Shown here one piece after another: positions 20,322 through 30,983 of a DNA stretch of 64,000 bases. A program made the position numbers and the translations under genes. The stretch spans positions 62,001-126,000 of the forward strand of contig NW_020289989.1 in assembly GCF_003144245.1 (NCBI RefSeq), in the 5' to 3' direction. The DNA is from Jaminaea rosea. Taxonomy: Eukaryota > Basidiomycota > Exobasidiomycetes > Microstromatales. The notes below the pieces were generated by a model. That model was not told the DNA's origin, did not search any database, and worked only from the letters and a program-made list of their open reading frames with translations. Every line of letters begins with the position of its first letter. Position 1 is the stretch's first letter.

Positions 20322-23300
20322 ATGGCTCAGGGCGCCTCTCCCAGCGGCAGTGGCATACCCGGCATCACGCCACCCACTTCGATCCGCAGATTACGACCTC
20401 CCACATCTCCTACCAGCCCGCTGCCTCGAGGAGCAGCATCTCGCGTCTCGCCTTCTCCATCATCGTCTGCCAGCGGCCAAGGCAACTCGCGCGATGATGT
20501 TCTGCGACCGGGCCCATCGACGACGGTATTGCCCAAAGCAAGACAATCCATGGGTCTACAACGTCCGGGCTTGGCTTCTCGCAAATCAGTGACCAATCTT
20601 CGCGCAGGGGCCGGGGCTAGTGCCGCTGCGACTCCCTCGTCGCGTTGTCAGACTCCCGACTCGCTCGCCTCTTCATCTTCAGCACGGTCAGCAAGACCAT
20701 CGGGCGTAGGGCTCAGTAGTGGAGGTGGTCCAGTCACGCCTGCTGCTCCAAGAACATCCTTGGCAGGAGCAAACCGCTTCAATACACCCGTTCGAGGTGC
20801 TGCGACGCCAAAGCGGGTGAATAGGGGCGATGCAGATACGCCACCAGTCCCGTCCCTCGATGCTCGTTACGCGTCGACGAGGCGCAATTTGACCATCGAC
20901 GATTTGGGGGCAGAGGTCGAAGTACAGGATGGTAATGAAAAGGGCTATCGCGGCATCCTGCGCTATCTAGGGGAGATTCAAGGCAAAGGTCCTGTCGCCT
21001 TTGCCGGCATCGAGCTACTGGATGAGTGGCATTCAATGGGAAAGAATGACGGGACAGTGGCAGGGTGAGGACGACTACGATAGGCGATGCAATGACCAGA
21101 CTCGTCTCTTTAACATCTCTGCTCCTCCGCACAGCGTCCAATATTTTGCTACCAACCCACAGTGCGGCATGTTCCTCGCTCCCTCTCGTCTGGCCAAGCT
21201 CTCCAACGAGACGCCAACCGATGCCGTGGCTCGTCCGCAGTCGGCCATGTCGGGCAGGCAATCACGGGCTTCTGAACAAGATCCTTTCGATCGACCTCCC
21301 TCTGCTACGCCGGCAAAGAGGAGAACCAGCATGGCTCCCTCGTCGGTCAGCAGACCAGGTAGCAGCATGGCCTCGCAGCGATCCTCTTCGAGAGCGTCCG
21401 CTCGTCCAGATTCGGCTCTCTCAACTTCGCGTCCAGCATCACGAACGGCTGCCTTCACCCCTCGCAAGTCGGTCATGGAAGAGGCACGCGAAGAGTCGCT
21501 AGCCCAACGCCGTGCAAAGACGAGCGCAGAGCAGATTGCCGCAGCTCAGCAGCGCATCAATCCAGGGTCACGCGCAGCTCAGCTCATGAACATGAAGGCA
21601 AAGGACATGGCTGCTCGCAAGGCGCAAGCCGCCGGCGTCTCCTCTGACCCGGTACAGACGCCTGCTCGATCTCGTCAGAGCTTGGCAGGAAGTCCGACTC
21701 GCGCCGCCAACAGTAGCCCGCTCAAAGACGCACTGACCAACAAGGGAGATGTACGAGCGTCGTCGAGGCAGAGCATCGGGTCCAATGCAGCCTCCGCAAA
21801 ACCACGCAAAAGCATCGCCGATCTCCGAGCCATTGCGGGCCATACCCCGTTTCGACCATCCAGAGGACCTCCTTCCGTTTCCGAGTTGGAGTCAGAGCAG
21901 AGCTCCAGTGACATGCCGCCACCCATGTCTGCAAGTCGCCATCAGCGCTCGTCGTCGACGATCATGGCCGTCGATGCAGGCAATACGCCACGGCACGCCG
22001 CTCACAGTCGCTCAGCAAGCGTCGCCTCGCATCGAAGCGACCGTGACGAGGACGAAGACTTGCCCGTCTCGCTGCGATCACAAAAGGCGCGCTCACTCGC
22101 CCTATTGCAGGCAATGGACCTCGACGCTACTCCAAAGAAGACATCCGTCGACTTGCGTGGTCCCAGCCCAGTCTCTGCTCGCGCTCCATCTCGAGCTGCT
22201 TCTGTCTCTGGGGAGGCCGTAGCTGAAGGTGTGGTACCACTCAGCATCTATGAGGAGGTGTACAACGAGTTGGCGGAGAAGACGGCGCAGCTCAATGATC
22301 AGGCTGCGCAGATGGCTGCTAAAGACGCCGAGTTGGAGCGGGAGCGCAAGCGGCTGCGCGACGATCACGAGGCATTCAAGCGCATGATCGAGGAGGAGCG
22401 CAGTACAGAGAGGGAGGACGAGAAGCGACGACGCGGCGGCATCGAGACGAAGGAGAAGGAGGTGCGCGCCGAACTGGACGAGGCCAAGCGCGACTTGCGC
22501 AAGGCTCAGGATGAGGCGAGCAGGCGAGAAGCTGATAAGGCCAAGCTCACTGCGGACCTCGGAGAACAAGCAGCATTGGTCGAGGAGCTGAAAAAGGCCC
22601 TCGCCGTGCGCGACGAAGAAAAGGCCAACAACGATCGCAACGCCGAATTCGAGGGCGAACTCAAGGCCAAGGACGCCGAGTTGGAGCAGCTCAAGGCGCG
22701 TTTGGATCGACTGCAGGCTCAATTCGAGGCAGAGCGCGGCGACTTGGTGCGAGAGATTGACGACCTCAAGGACGCTGGGCAGGAGACGATTACGCTGTAC
22801 GAGTTGAGGCTGGAGGAGGCCGCGGCTGAAGCTCAAGCACAGGTAGACGAAGCCGAGGACCGCATTCGCCAGCTCGTCGCGCAGCGTGATCAATCTGCGG
22901 GTGGCACCAGTGCCAAAGACGCCGCCGCTGGCATCGACCGCGAAGCATTGGAGGAGCAGCTCGCGCATGCCAACAGCAAGCTGGCCGGGCTTGAGGACCA
23001 GTTGGCAGAGGCCCTCTCCGCCGTCGAGACAGAGCGGGAAGCGGCTGCGAAGCGCAAAGAGCGAGCCCACGAGGCGGACACAAAGGCAAAGGCGGAGATC
23101 AAGAAATTGAAGGCCGATCTGGATCGCCACGCCATCGAGCTGCGAGAAGCTCGTGATAAGAGCGAGGAGCTGCACGAGGCCTTGGAGGAGCGCGGACGCG
23201 CTCTGGAAAGCGAGAGGGCAGAGCTCGAGACGCTGAGGGCCGAGGCTCACGAAGGGGACGTCGCTCGTAGCGATGCTGCTACGATCTCCAAGCTGAAAGC

Positions 23301-24096
23301 CGAGGTCGAACAGCTTACTGCGCTCCTCGAGGGTGCACGCTCAGGCAAACGCGAGGCTGGCCGCAAAGTCGAAGAGCTCGAGCGCAAGCTGGCGGATGCA
23401 GCAACCAATACGCCGAATGTCATGCCGTCGTCTCCCAGCCTTGCCAGCCCAGACGCGGACAAGGCCAAGCGCTTCTCTTCAACGTCGAGCTCGAGTCGCC
23501 GATCCGGTAGCCTGCGGGATAGTCTCGATCCATCCGTAGCGCAGAGTCGGGAGATGGCGGGGCTCAAGAGCATCGTCAACGCAATGAGCGAGGAGAACGC
23601 CGACCTGCGGGCTCAGCTGCGAGCAGCGAGCGCGGGTGGTGCAGTGGTGGCATCGCTACAGGAAGAGGTCAAGAGTCTGCGCGCCAAGTTGGCGAGCTCC
23701 ACCTCAAGCTCATCACCAACGTCGTCCCCATCGCTCGCCAAACGCAATGAGGAGCTTCTCCGCGAGGTGAGCGACCTCGAAGCGCTCGTCGAGGCGGGCA
23801 TGTGGGCGAAGGAGGAGCTCGAGGCCAAGCTCGAGGACTGCGAGCGCAAGCTCAAGCGGGCAAAGGAGAAGCGGGCGGCAGCGGCCGCTGCGCAGCACAG
23901 CGGAGTAGGCAGGGTCGTTGAGGAGGCGGAACCACAGCAGCAGCAGCAGCAGGCGAATGGGCACGGCGCAGCAAAGGGCGGAGAGGAGGGTGCGGGCGGA
24001 GATACAGCGAGCAGCAGCGATCCGGCTGCCTGCGACGACTGCGGATCGCGAGACCACGCGCTCGAGGATTGTCCGCTACTTGATCAGATCTTTTGA
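20322..24096 (+). CDS. CLIP-170/Bik1-type microtubule plus-end tracking protein
   Basis: There are two exons, 20322-21064 and 21135-24096 (intron 70 bp), encoding 1234 residues. The intron sits inside the CAP-Gly domain (about 195-272): splicing joins GKNDGTVAG to VQYFATNPQCGMF, rebuilding the tubulin/EB-binding groove. Upstream is a basic Ser/Pro-rich tail of about 190 residues, typical of CLIPs. Residues about 640-1000 form long coiled coil. The C-terminus carries a CX2CX4HX4C zinc knuckle (CDDCGSRDHALEDC), which in CLIP-170 binds CAP-Gly domains and Lis1/dynactin. The knuckle separates it from dynactin p150 and tubulin-folding cofactors. A CAG-rich tract encodes a short poly-Gln before the knuckle. 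Confidence 0.92.
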
Positions 24097-25926
24097 GAAG
24101 AACAGAGCAGCAATGGATTATGTATCGATAGAGCATCGCAGCGCGCAGTGACAATGAAGTCATCACGATGCAAAAGGAAGAACAGTGACGTGCATTGGCC
24201 GTCATCGCAAATACAGTAAGCAGTCCCGATCGGAGGCCTTCACATCGTGACAAGTAAGCCTGAAGCGCAGCGCTCGCTGCGCACAGCAGCAATGCAGGCA
24301 GCACCCCGCATCGACATGCAATGTATCCGTTTTGTCGCATGGCAGACATCGCTGCTCCTCGTCCGCAGCGCGCGAGCACACAAAGCGTACCCATTCGTAC
24401 ACCAAGCTGTGAACTGAGCATGTTGGGGCACCAAGCTTGCAATAAGCCAGACGCTCATCGCACGCTGCGCTCAGCTCGCGAATGTAGTGACAGCAAGGAG
24501 GACAAGAGAACAGCGGCATTGCTACAGTCGCTAAGCCAATTGCGTGAAGCTCGGAGACAGTTGCTGTGATGGCTCGCCGTAGAAGTTGTGAAGCTACGAT
24601 TATGACCGCCACGCAGCTATGGCAAGAGGGGACAATGTCGCACCGCAAATGCTGTGTAGGCTGTGACCTTGAACCAGGCCCACGTGTCTTGCGTTGCGCA
24701 GCGGCTGCGCGATGACATTGAACGCACCGTGAATAGCTTGCTGACCCGCGCGCATTCACATCTTCTAAAGTCAACATAACAAATTCGCTACGTGCAGATG
24801 TGCCGCACCGCAAGCTCAAGTATGCTGCATCGACATCAAGGCACATAACCGCTTTTGTCGCTCTTGTTTACGGTCGCCATACAAATTACGCGGCAAAGTT
24901 GGGTGATGTCGGTTGATGGCGTGGACCTAGCCATGTGCGCTGCTTGCCGGTGATCGCTCGGCAGCAGCGACATGGAGAAGCACCGTCTCTGCCTGTCTCG
25001 AGCTCGAGTCGTCTCAGACCAGCCCAGGACAGCGATGAGACCCACTTGTCTCTTTGTCGGCCCTTCCTCGACACACTTGATTCGCCGCGAAGTGTGCTGT
25101 GCTCAGCTGCGGTGATGTCTGCATTGCTCAGCTCACATCAGTCTTGTCGCGCGTGCCAATCACCTTTTTTGAGACGATCGAAAATGTGCCCTGGTGGCGC
25201 GGCGTGCTATGCGGCGAGGGCGTTGATGTCATTTGCAGCGCCGCAATACAACAGCAGAGGTTGTCTTCAGCTCTACAACTTTTCCTTGTCGAGAGATTGA
25301 ACGCACGACAACGCGCAGCTGCGCTGCTGCTTGGCTGATTCAGTGTCGTCTGCATGGCTGCGCTCAGGCGTCGCAGCGCTGCATTTTGCCAGCGTGTCAT
25401 ATGCCATTGTGCTGCGGTCGCAGTGTGTTGCCGAGCAACGCCCGTTCGAGGGCGGATACGCTCGCTGCGGAGGGTGATTGCGTTAGCGGGGATGTCTGGC
25501 GCGGGAGCCTAGGCGAGACACCGCGCGTAGAGTGGGGCGGAACGTCTCCTACGTGCTTTGTGCGCGATTGTCGCGCTCAAGAGTCAGCGGCGGCGGGGCT
25601 TGCATTCACATCGAGATGCTGGCGTCGGACTGGTCAAGTCGAGGGTGACCGGCCCATGGCTACTTCGATCCTCTGTCAGTCTAGATTTGAGCAGGGTCGG
25701 CGCTAGGGATGCTCACTTCACGCGCTGAAAGTTGAGAGCAGCAATCGAATAAAATAAAGGGCAATAGTTCCGGAAATTAAAGGTGGCGACTCACACTGAA
25801 GTCGGATCGAAAGTAAGAAGAAAGCGAATGGTACAAGCAGCGGGAGAAGCGTGAATGGTACACGCGGAGGGAACGATGAACGGGAAAGCATGCATACCGA
25901 TAGTCCTGTCCTTGTTGATCGTAGGC
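24097..25926. other. Gene-poor region of 1.8 kb
   Basis: The region lies between the CLIP-170 gene and the adhesin 3' end. It is rich in GCTGCGC/GCAGC words and lacks the codon periodicity of neighbouring genes. The longest open frame (minus strand, about 24202-24846) is Cys-rich but shows no signal peptide, domain or good ATG context. An AT-rich patch at 25735-25790, with AATAAAATAAAG at 25748-25759, precedes the adhesin stop. No tRNA fold was found on inspection. Confidence 0.45.
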
Positions 25927-28572
25927 CTACGACTCTTGGCCAAAGGCAGCGAAGGGCTGGCCCTTGCCGCCATTGAAGGGAGCGCGGCAGCTCGAACGAA
26001 TGAAGGCAGAGTCTGGCACCGGCTGGTAACGGTCGTTGGTCACCTCGAGGGAGAAGCCTCCATATCCACCGTCGGCCTCGTTGGTCTGGATGACGCGAAC
26101 CGGAACCAGGTCGCCCTCTTTGAGGGAGGCCTCGTAATAGCCAGGCACGGACTTGAGCGTGGCCCCGTCGAAGTATCCCCGTGCATTCGCATTGTCCTTG
26201 TCGTAGCCAGCGGCAGCCTTGTCACCCACCCACAACCATGCTTCTCCATCGGCGTGGCCAACGGTGAAGTGGTACTTACCAGTCTTGGGCACCTTGAAGT
26301 AGGCGTCGTGGTTGAGGGCGTAACCCACAGAGTCGACGGGCTTCTTGGAGTCGTAGAAGGTATCTTTGGTTCCCTTATCGAAAGTCGTGGCACGCCATCC
26401 TACCCTTTGCGTGACTCCTTGGTCGTCTGGGTTGCGCTTCTTGAGTTCCTCAGGGAGAAGCTTCGAGTCACTACGAAGGCGTTCGTTGGGGTAGTGGGCC
26501 CAGTTCCACCCAGTCGGGTCCTCGCAAGGCTTCTCGACGGTGACAGTGGCGACGCAGTTGGCGGTGGCCGTCTTGGTCTGAGGCGCCGTCAGGCTCGATA
26601 CCGTCGTCGTTGTTGATGTTGTCGATGTGGCCGTTGAGCACTTCTCGGGCTTCTTCTCCTCGGGCTTCTTGGGCTCAGGAGTCGGCTCAGGGTCCTTCTT
26701 GGGCGCGTCAGGCTGCTTCACGGCCTTATTGTCGGGCGTGACCTCCTTGGGTTGCTCCTTAGCGGGCTCGCTCTTCTTGGGCTCATCCTGCTTGGGAGGA
26801 GTAGCGGGCGTGGTGTCATCCTTCTTGGGCTCCTGGGGAGTGGCATCGTTCTTCTTGGGGTCTTCCTTCGCAGGCGTGGTGTCGTACATCTTGGGCTGTT
26901 CGGCAGGTGTGGCGGGCGTGCTCTTCTCAGGCGCCTTGTCATCCTTCTTGGGCTGGTCGACAGGCGTGGTGTCGTCCTTCTTGGGCTGGTCGGCAGGTGT
27001 GGCGGGCGTGCTCTTCTCAGGCGCCTTGTCATCCTTCTTGGGCTGGTCGGCAGGCGTAGTGTCGTCCTTCTTGGGCTGATCGGCAGGTGTGGCGGGCGTG
27101 TTCTTCTCAGGCGCCTTGTCATCCTTCTTTGGGTCTTCCTTGGTTGGGATCGTGCCTTCCTTCTTCGGCTCGTCCTTGCCTGGAGTGGTGCCCTCCTTCT
27201 TGGGCTCATCCTTCTTGGCCTCGTCCTTCTTGGGGTCTTCCTTCACAGGAGTGGCGGGAGTGTCGCCCTTTGTGGGGGTGTCCTCCTTGGGCTTATCGGA
27301 AGGCGTGCTCTCCTTGGCCGGCTCATTGCCCTTGGCCGGGGTGTTACCCTTCGCGGGTGTGTCGGCGCCCTTGGCAGGGGTGGTTACGTCCTTCTTCGGT
27401 TCCTGATCCTTTCCTGCGGGCGTGTTCTCCTTGGGCTTGTCAGCCGGGACGTCACTCTTGCCGGGAGTGTTACCGTTGGCCGGCGTGTTGTCTTTGACGG
27501 GAGTCTTCCCATCAGCCGGCGTCTTCTCCTTGCCAGGAGTATCGGCCTTTGCGGGCGTCTTCTCTTCAGCGGGAGTGTTGCCATTGGCCGGAGTCTTATC
27601 CTCGGCGGGCTTGTCAGCGGGCTTGTCAGCGGGCTTGTCAGCGGGCTTGTCAGCGGGCTTGTCAGCGGGNNNNNNNNNNGCGGGCTTGTCAGCGGGCTTG
27701 TCAGCGGGCTTGTCAGCGGGCTTGTCAGCGGGCTTGTCAGCGGGAGAGTCGCCGTTGGTGGGAGTCTTGCCATCCGCCGGTGTGCCATCCTCGGGCTTGC
27801 CAGCGGGCTTGTCAGCGGGAGAGTCGCCGTTGGTGGGAGTCTTGCCATCCGCCGGTGTGCCATCCTCGGGCTTGTCGGCCGGCGTATCGCCCTCGTTAGG
27901 ATTGTCCGGCTTGTCGGCCGGCGTATCGCCCTCGTTAGGATTGTCCGGCTTGTCGGTAGGTACATTGGCGGGCGTGTTGTCACCACCTGTAGCCGGCTGC
28001 TTGTCAGCGGGCTGATCCTCGGGCTTGGTGGCGGGGGACTGCCCGTTGGTGGGGACCTTGGGCTGCTCGGGCGTAGCTGGCTGCTCCTTGTTGGGAACGG
28101 TGTCCGACGACTTGGCTGGGGAGGTCGGTGCCGGTGTCTCTACGATGACCGTGCGAGATCCCTCCACTCCTTCGGTGAAAGTTGTGGTGGCGCTGCCTTT
28201 GCCCTGTCTGGTGACAACAGGGATTTCAACAACAACAGTTGGCGACTCCCACGAGCCCTCGGTGCGCGTCGTGGCCGTGGTACCAGTCCTGGTAATGACG
28301 GGCACCTCGACGACGACTGTGGGACGTGTTGAAGGTCCACGAGTGTACGTCCTGCCGATGCTGTCGCTGCCAGTGGTGGTGATCGTCTGGGCCGGGGCAG
28401 TCTGCTCAGCGGGTGGTGTCGGACGAGGGTGGGGGTGCGGGTGCGGGTGCGGGTGCGGGTGAGGATGAGGATGAGGGTGCGGATGCCTCTCTCGAGGCTC
28501 AAGGGGCATTGCGCCAGCCTGCGAGATGAGGAGCACCACAAAGGCGAGGGAGAGTGGGATCAGCTTCACCAT
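25927..28572 (-). CDS. Secreted repeat-rich adhesin with C-terminal GLEYA/PA14-like domain
   Basis: This is a single open frame of about 881 codons, including a 10-N assembly gap. ATG 28572 starts a signal peptide (MVKLIPLSLAFVVLLISQA). A (His-Pro)10 tract, a Thr/Val-rich segment and then about 480 residues of Pro/Lys/Asp/Thr-rich repeats follow (PADK type, then KKDDTTPADQP and EKSTPATPADQP types). The C-terminal 190 residues form a beta-sandwich-like GLEYA/PA14 region (WAHYPNERL, KYHFTVGHADGEAWLWVGD, GYGGFSLEV), as in fungal adhesins that bind glycans with Ca2+. No GPI signal is seen. The repeats probably hold the lectin away from the wall. The real length is uncertain because of the gap. 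Confidence 0.82.
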   Translation of the reverse strand: MVKLIPLSLAFVVLLISQAGAMPLEPRERHPHPHPHPHPHPHPHPHPHPRPTPPAEQTAPAQTITTTGSDSIGRTYTRGPSTRPTVVVEVPVITRTGTTATTRTEGSWESPTVVVEIPVVTRQGKGSATTTFTEGVEGSRTVIVETPAPTSPAKSSDTVPNKEQPATPEQPKVPTNGQSPATKPEDQPADKQPATGGDNTPANVPTDKPDNPNEGDTPADKPDNPNEGDTPADKPEDGTPADGKTPTNGDSPADKPAGKPEDGTPADGKTPTNGDSPADKPADKPADKPADKPADKPXXXXPADKPADKPADKPADKPADKPAEDKTPANGNTPAEEKTPAKADTPGKEKTPADGKTPVKDNTPANGNTPGKSDVPADKPKENTPAGKDQEPKKDVTTPAKGADTPAKGNTPAKGNEPAKESTPSDKPKEDTPTKGDTPATPVKEDPKKDEAKKDEPKKEGTTPGKDEPKKEGTIPTKEDPKKDDKAPEKNTPATPADQPKKDDTTPADQPKKDDKAPEKSTPATPADQPKKDDTTPVDQPKKDDKAPEKSTPATPAEQPKMYDTTPAKEDPKKNDATPQEPKKDDTTPATPPKQDEPKKSEPAKEQPKEVTPDNKAVKQPDAPKKDPEPTPEPKKPEEKKPEKCSTATSTTSTTTTVSSLTAPQTKTATANCVATVTVEKPCEDPTGWNWAHYPNERLRSDSKLLPEELKKRNPDDQGVTQRVGWRATTFDKGTKDTFYDSKKPVDSVGYALNHDAYFKVPKTGKYHFTVGHADGEAWLWVGDKAAAGYDKDNANARGYFDGATLKSVPGYYEASLKEGDLVPVRVIQTNEADGGYGGFSLEVTNDRYQPVPDSAFIRSSCRAPFNGGKGQPFAAFGQES
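27605..27744 (-). repeat. 12-bp tandem repeat encoding Ala-Asp-Lys-Pro, interrupted by a sequence gap
   Basis: Near-identical copies of CTTGTCAGCGGG (plus strand) run on both sides of the gap, encoding ADKP units of the adhesin stalk. Homogeneity of the units suggests copy-number change by slippage or unequal exchange. It also explains why the assembly failed here. Confidence 0.88.
27670..27679. other. Assembly gap (10 N)
   Basis: Ten undetermined bases lie within the ADKP repeat. The flanks are out of phase with the 12-bp unit by three bases, so the gap length is a placeholder and the true number of repeats is unknown. Confidence 0.99.
28426..28485 (-). repeat. Hexanucleotide repeat encoding (His-Pro)10
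   Basis: Ten consecutive His-Pro dipeptides lie just after the adhesin signal peptide. Both CAC and CAT, and CCG, CCC and CCT codons are used, so this tract is older or more selected than the ADKP repeat. A metal-binding role (Zn, Ni, Cu) is plausible for such a His array but is inference. Confidence 0.9.
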
Positions 28573-29807
28573 TGCGTCAAGAATACGAGAAGAGGGAGGG
28601 AACAGGAGGCGGGATGGGGCTTGGGGAATCACCAAAAGTCTGCCGACATCGCAAGGCCTTTTTGTATCCTTGTCGTCGAGGTTGTTGACGACGTTGACGA
28701 GACTCTCGACGACCGCTTGTTTTCCTTGTACCTTCGGAATGAGCTAGCCTGGCATTCGCTGAGATGCCGTTCGTCGCGCTGCCACTCATCGCGCTGCCAT
28801 TCTTCGCGCCAGCCCTGCTTTGCTCATTGCTGAGAAATGGTTCCATGCGTCGATCGAAGTCTTCGCCGACCGCGGAGCGAGCAGCTTGGTAGGGAGGGTG
28901 TTCCACGGTACGGAAGATGAACGAGGTGTCTGGGACGACCGCTGTCGTCGTTTTTCGCCCTACCACAGCAGTCGCCGGCCGTCGCAGCCCGCCGGTATCA
29001 TTGTTCGCTTGCCGAGCTTTGCGAGCACTGACAAGACCCAGAGTCGGACACTTCTGGACCCAAAAGTTGCTGCGGACAGCCCTATCTTTGCCACACGAGG
29101 CGTGACATTGCTTCTCGAAGTGGCCCACTCGCCGCACGTCAAACGTCGTACCTGCGCAAGCTTGGGGAACACTGCGCCAATGCGCAGGCTGAGGATAAAC
29201 AAATACCGCTCGCGTTCGCCTTGAGATGCTGTGCGACGTGGGATGATGCGCAAGGTGAGATGCAAGTGAGGTCCGACTTGATCCTGCCAAGAAGAGAATG
29301 GGTACACGCGGAATTCGACAAGGCGAATTGCACAGGTCGAGGCTACTTCCCTGCTTCGCCTTGCGTACTGTACCGTAGCATTGGACTGAGTACGCTTCAT
29401 GGCCGCAAGTTGCTAAGGGACGTGTCATGCCCGTGCGGGCAGGAGGACGACGACAAGGTCGATGCGGCCTCGAAGGTTCCCTTGAACCCATGTCAGCGCA
29501 GCAGAAAAGCAAAACCTACGGAGCGATGCGACGCGAAGCGATACCAATTCCAGCACGACCTGCCCCGCCCGTGTCTCGTCATTCCAATGTGCGAGTGTGA
29601 GCGAGTGAATGAACACTACGTCTGGCTCGAAGCATGCGGTCATCACCACCCTCGCTTGCACCAGCCCGCGATTGTGACAGGAGAGACAAGGGGGACCAGT
29701 CCGAGGGCGCTAGATTCTGAATCGTAGGCTCTTGGCCTTCTCATGACGTCAATCCTATTCGCTACACACAATGCTAGATCCGCCTGGGGCTTGGGCTACC
29801 TGCCATC
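28573..29807. other. Gene-poor region upstream of the adhesin
   Basis: This 1.2-kb interval probably contains the adhesin promoter on its left side and the 3' flank of the EDC3-like gene on its right. Three imperfect copies of a 15-bp unit (TCGTCGCGCTGCCAC type) lie at about 28770-28812. A 311-codon open frame on the minus strand has no recognisable domain and is not accepted. No RNA gene was seen. Confidence 0.45.
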
Positions 29808-30983
29808 TCACGAAAACGTCGCTGCTCTGACTCTATCGAGGAATACCCGCGCACTCCCATTGTCCATCCTCAGTCCCATTTCTCGGCGGTACTTCTCTGG
29901 CAAGGCAACGCTGGCCGGCGCATCTCCCTGGTCCCCGTCTGGAGTCCCCTCGGGCTTGAAGCGCAACTTAGCGTCGCCCTCGTCGAGCGTCGTCGAGAGC
30001 GCAAAGCGGACCACGCGTTGCGAGTCTGTAACGCTTGGAGCACCAGGAGCTGGAGGTGGACTTGCGATGGAGCAGTCGAAATCGAGTACCGCCGCGATTT
30101 CCGTACTATCTCGAATGCCCTCACTAGCATTGCGACGGTGAGCGAGCCTGATACCCGATATCGACTCGAGGACGGCAAGCTTTCGCTGCGCGATGCGTAG
30201 CTCACGTCGTAGCCGTGCTTGCTCGCCGTCGATTGCCTTTTCATTGGCACTCGCGCCTGTCGCGCCCGTCGCACTCGCCGTGCTCGCTACGGCTGGCACG
30301 TCCTGGGTACCTTCCGGGGGTGGACTGGGACTGAGCACATTCTCGTCCGGTCGAAGCTTGCGCTGCTTGTCACTCGAGGCTCCTGCTCCATTAGCCCGGC
30401 CTCTCGGTGCAGGGGACGAAGGCGTACTGCCATCACGATTATCGTTGCCGCCGTTGTTTGCGCGAGTGCCTTGTACGCGATTGTGGGCTACGAGCCTCGA
30501 CGCCGGGTCGATGCGGTCGTTGGCACGAATTTCATCCCATATGCGAGCCTTGTCGAATCCCTTGAGCGCGCCTTCGAAGTCAAAGTCCGGCATAGCTTCT
30601 GGGGCTGGCGGAGGAGGAGTCGGAGCGGGAGAAGCAGCTGCGTTGGCAGCTTTTGCTGCTGCTGCTGCTTTGGACTTGTTGCGCTGCTTGGAAGGTGCGC
30701 GTGGTGGTGGTGGTTGAGAGGGGGCAGAGGGAGTCGGAAGTTTGGCTGCATCTGGCGGAACTGCCTTTGGCTGACTCGAGGATGCGGCGTTGTTGTTGTT
30801 GTTGTTGGCGAGTGTTGTAATTGATTTGATGTTGTTGCGATTGATCGTCGTGGTGCGAGAGGATCCCTGCGGCTGAAGGAAGAGAAGGTTCCGCTGAGCA
30901 TCGATGGCTACGATGGTGCCGCTGACGGTGGTACCATTGGATTGTGTGACGGCGACTGCGACGCCGATGTAGGCTGATGACAT
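29808..30983 (-). CDS. EDC3-like protein: LSm domain and FDF motif, no YjeF domain
   Basis: This is a single exon encoding 391 residues. ATG 30983 is chosen because the LSm fold begins immediately (SSAYIGVAVAVTQSNGT, then a TIVAIDAQRNLLFL strand pair). A Pro/Ala linker leads to the FDF motif (MPDFDFEGALKGFDKARIW, about 155-190), which in Edc3/Lsm14 proteins binds the DEAD-box helicase Dhh1/DDX6. The usual C-terminal YjeF_N dimerisation domain is absent. Instead there is a predicted helix (LRRELRIAQRKLAVLESI) and about 110 residues of unassigned sequence. The role is probably mRNA decapping or repression in P-bodies. Whether it is the orthologue of Edc3 or Scd6 is not settled. Confidence 0.75.
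   Translation of the reverse strand: MSSAYIGVAVAVTQSNGTTVSGTIVAIDAQRNLLFLQPQGSSRTTTINRNNIKSITTLANNNNNNAASSSQPKAVPPDAAKLPTPSAPSQPPPPRAPSKQRNKSKAAAAAKAANAAASPAPTPPPPAPEAMPDFDFEGALKGFDKARIWDEIRANDRIDPASRLVAHNRVQGTRANNGGNDNRDGSTPSSPAPRGRANGAGASSDKQRKLRPDENVLSPSPPPEGTQDVPAVASTASATGATGASANEKAIDGEQARLRRELRIAQRKLAVLESISGIRLAHRRNASEGIRDSTEIAAVLDFDCSIASPPPAPGAPSVTDSQRVVRFALSTTLDEGDAKLRFKPEGTPDGDQGDAPASVALPEKYRREMGLRMDNGSARVFLDRVRAATFS

Noticed and set aside
22102-23250. 382-codon open frame antisense to the CLIP-170 coiled coil
   Set aside because: A shadow of GAG/AAG/GCC-rich coding sequence; Leu-rich antisense frames are usual opposite coiled coils.
24202-24846. Cys-rich open frame of about 214 codons on the minus strand
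   Set aside because: No signal peptide, no domain and no codon bias; the Cys content follows from TGC-rich DNA in this stretch.
25430-25460. tRNA T-arm-like sequence (GTTCGAG flanked by short inverted bases)
   Set aside because: The stem does not pair properly and no D-arm, anticodon arm or acceptor stem could be drawn.
27605-27744. Regular repeats that could be mistaken for a CRISPR array
   Set aside because: Units are contiguous 12-mers without spacers, inside a coding frame of a eukaryotic adhesin.
26752-28332. 526-codon open frame antisense to the adhesin repeats
   Set aside because: Arises because the repeat unit length is a multiple of three and stop-free on both strands; no signal or domain.
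28577-29512. 311-codon open frame upstream of the adhesin (minus strand)
   Set aside because: Composition is that of non-coding DNA, no domain is visible, and it occupies the expected adhesin promoter.
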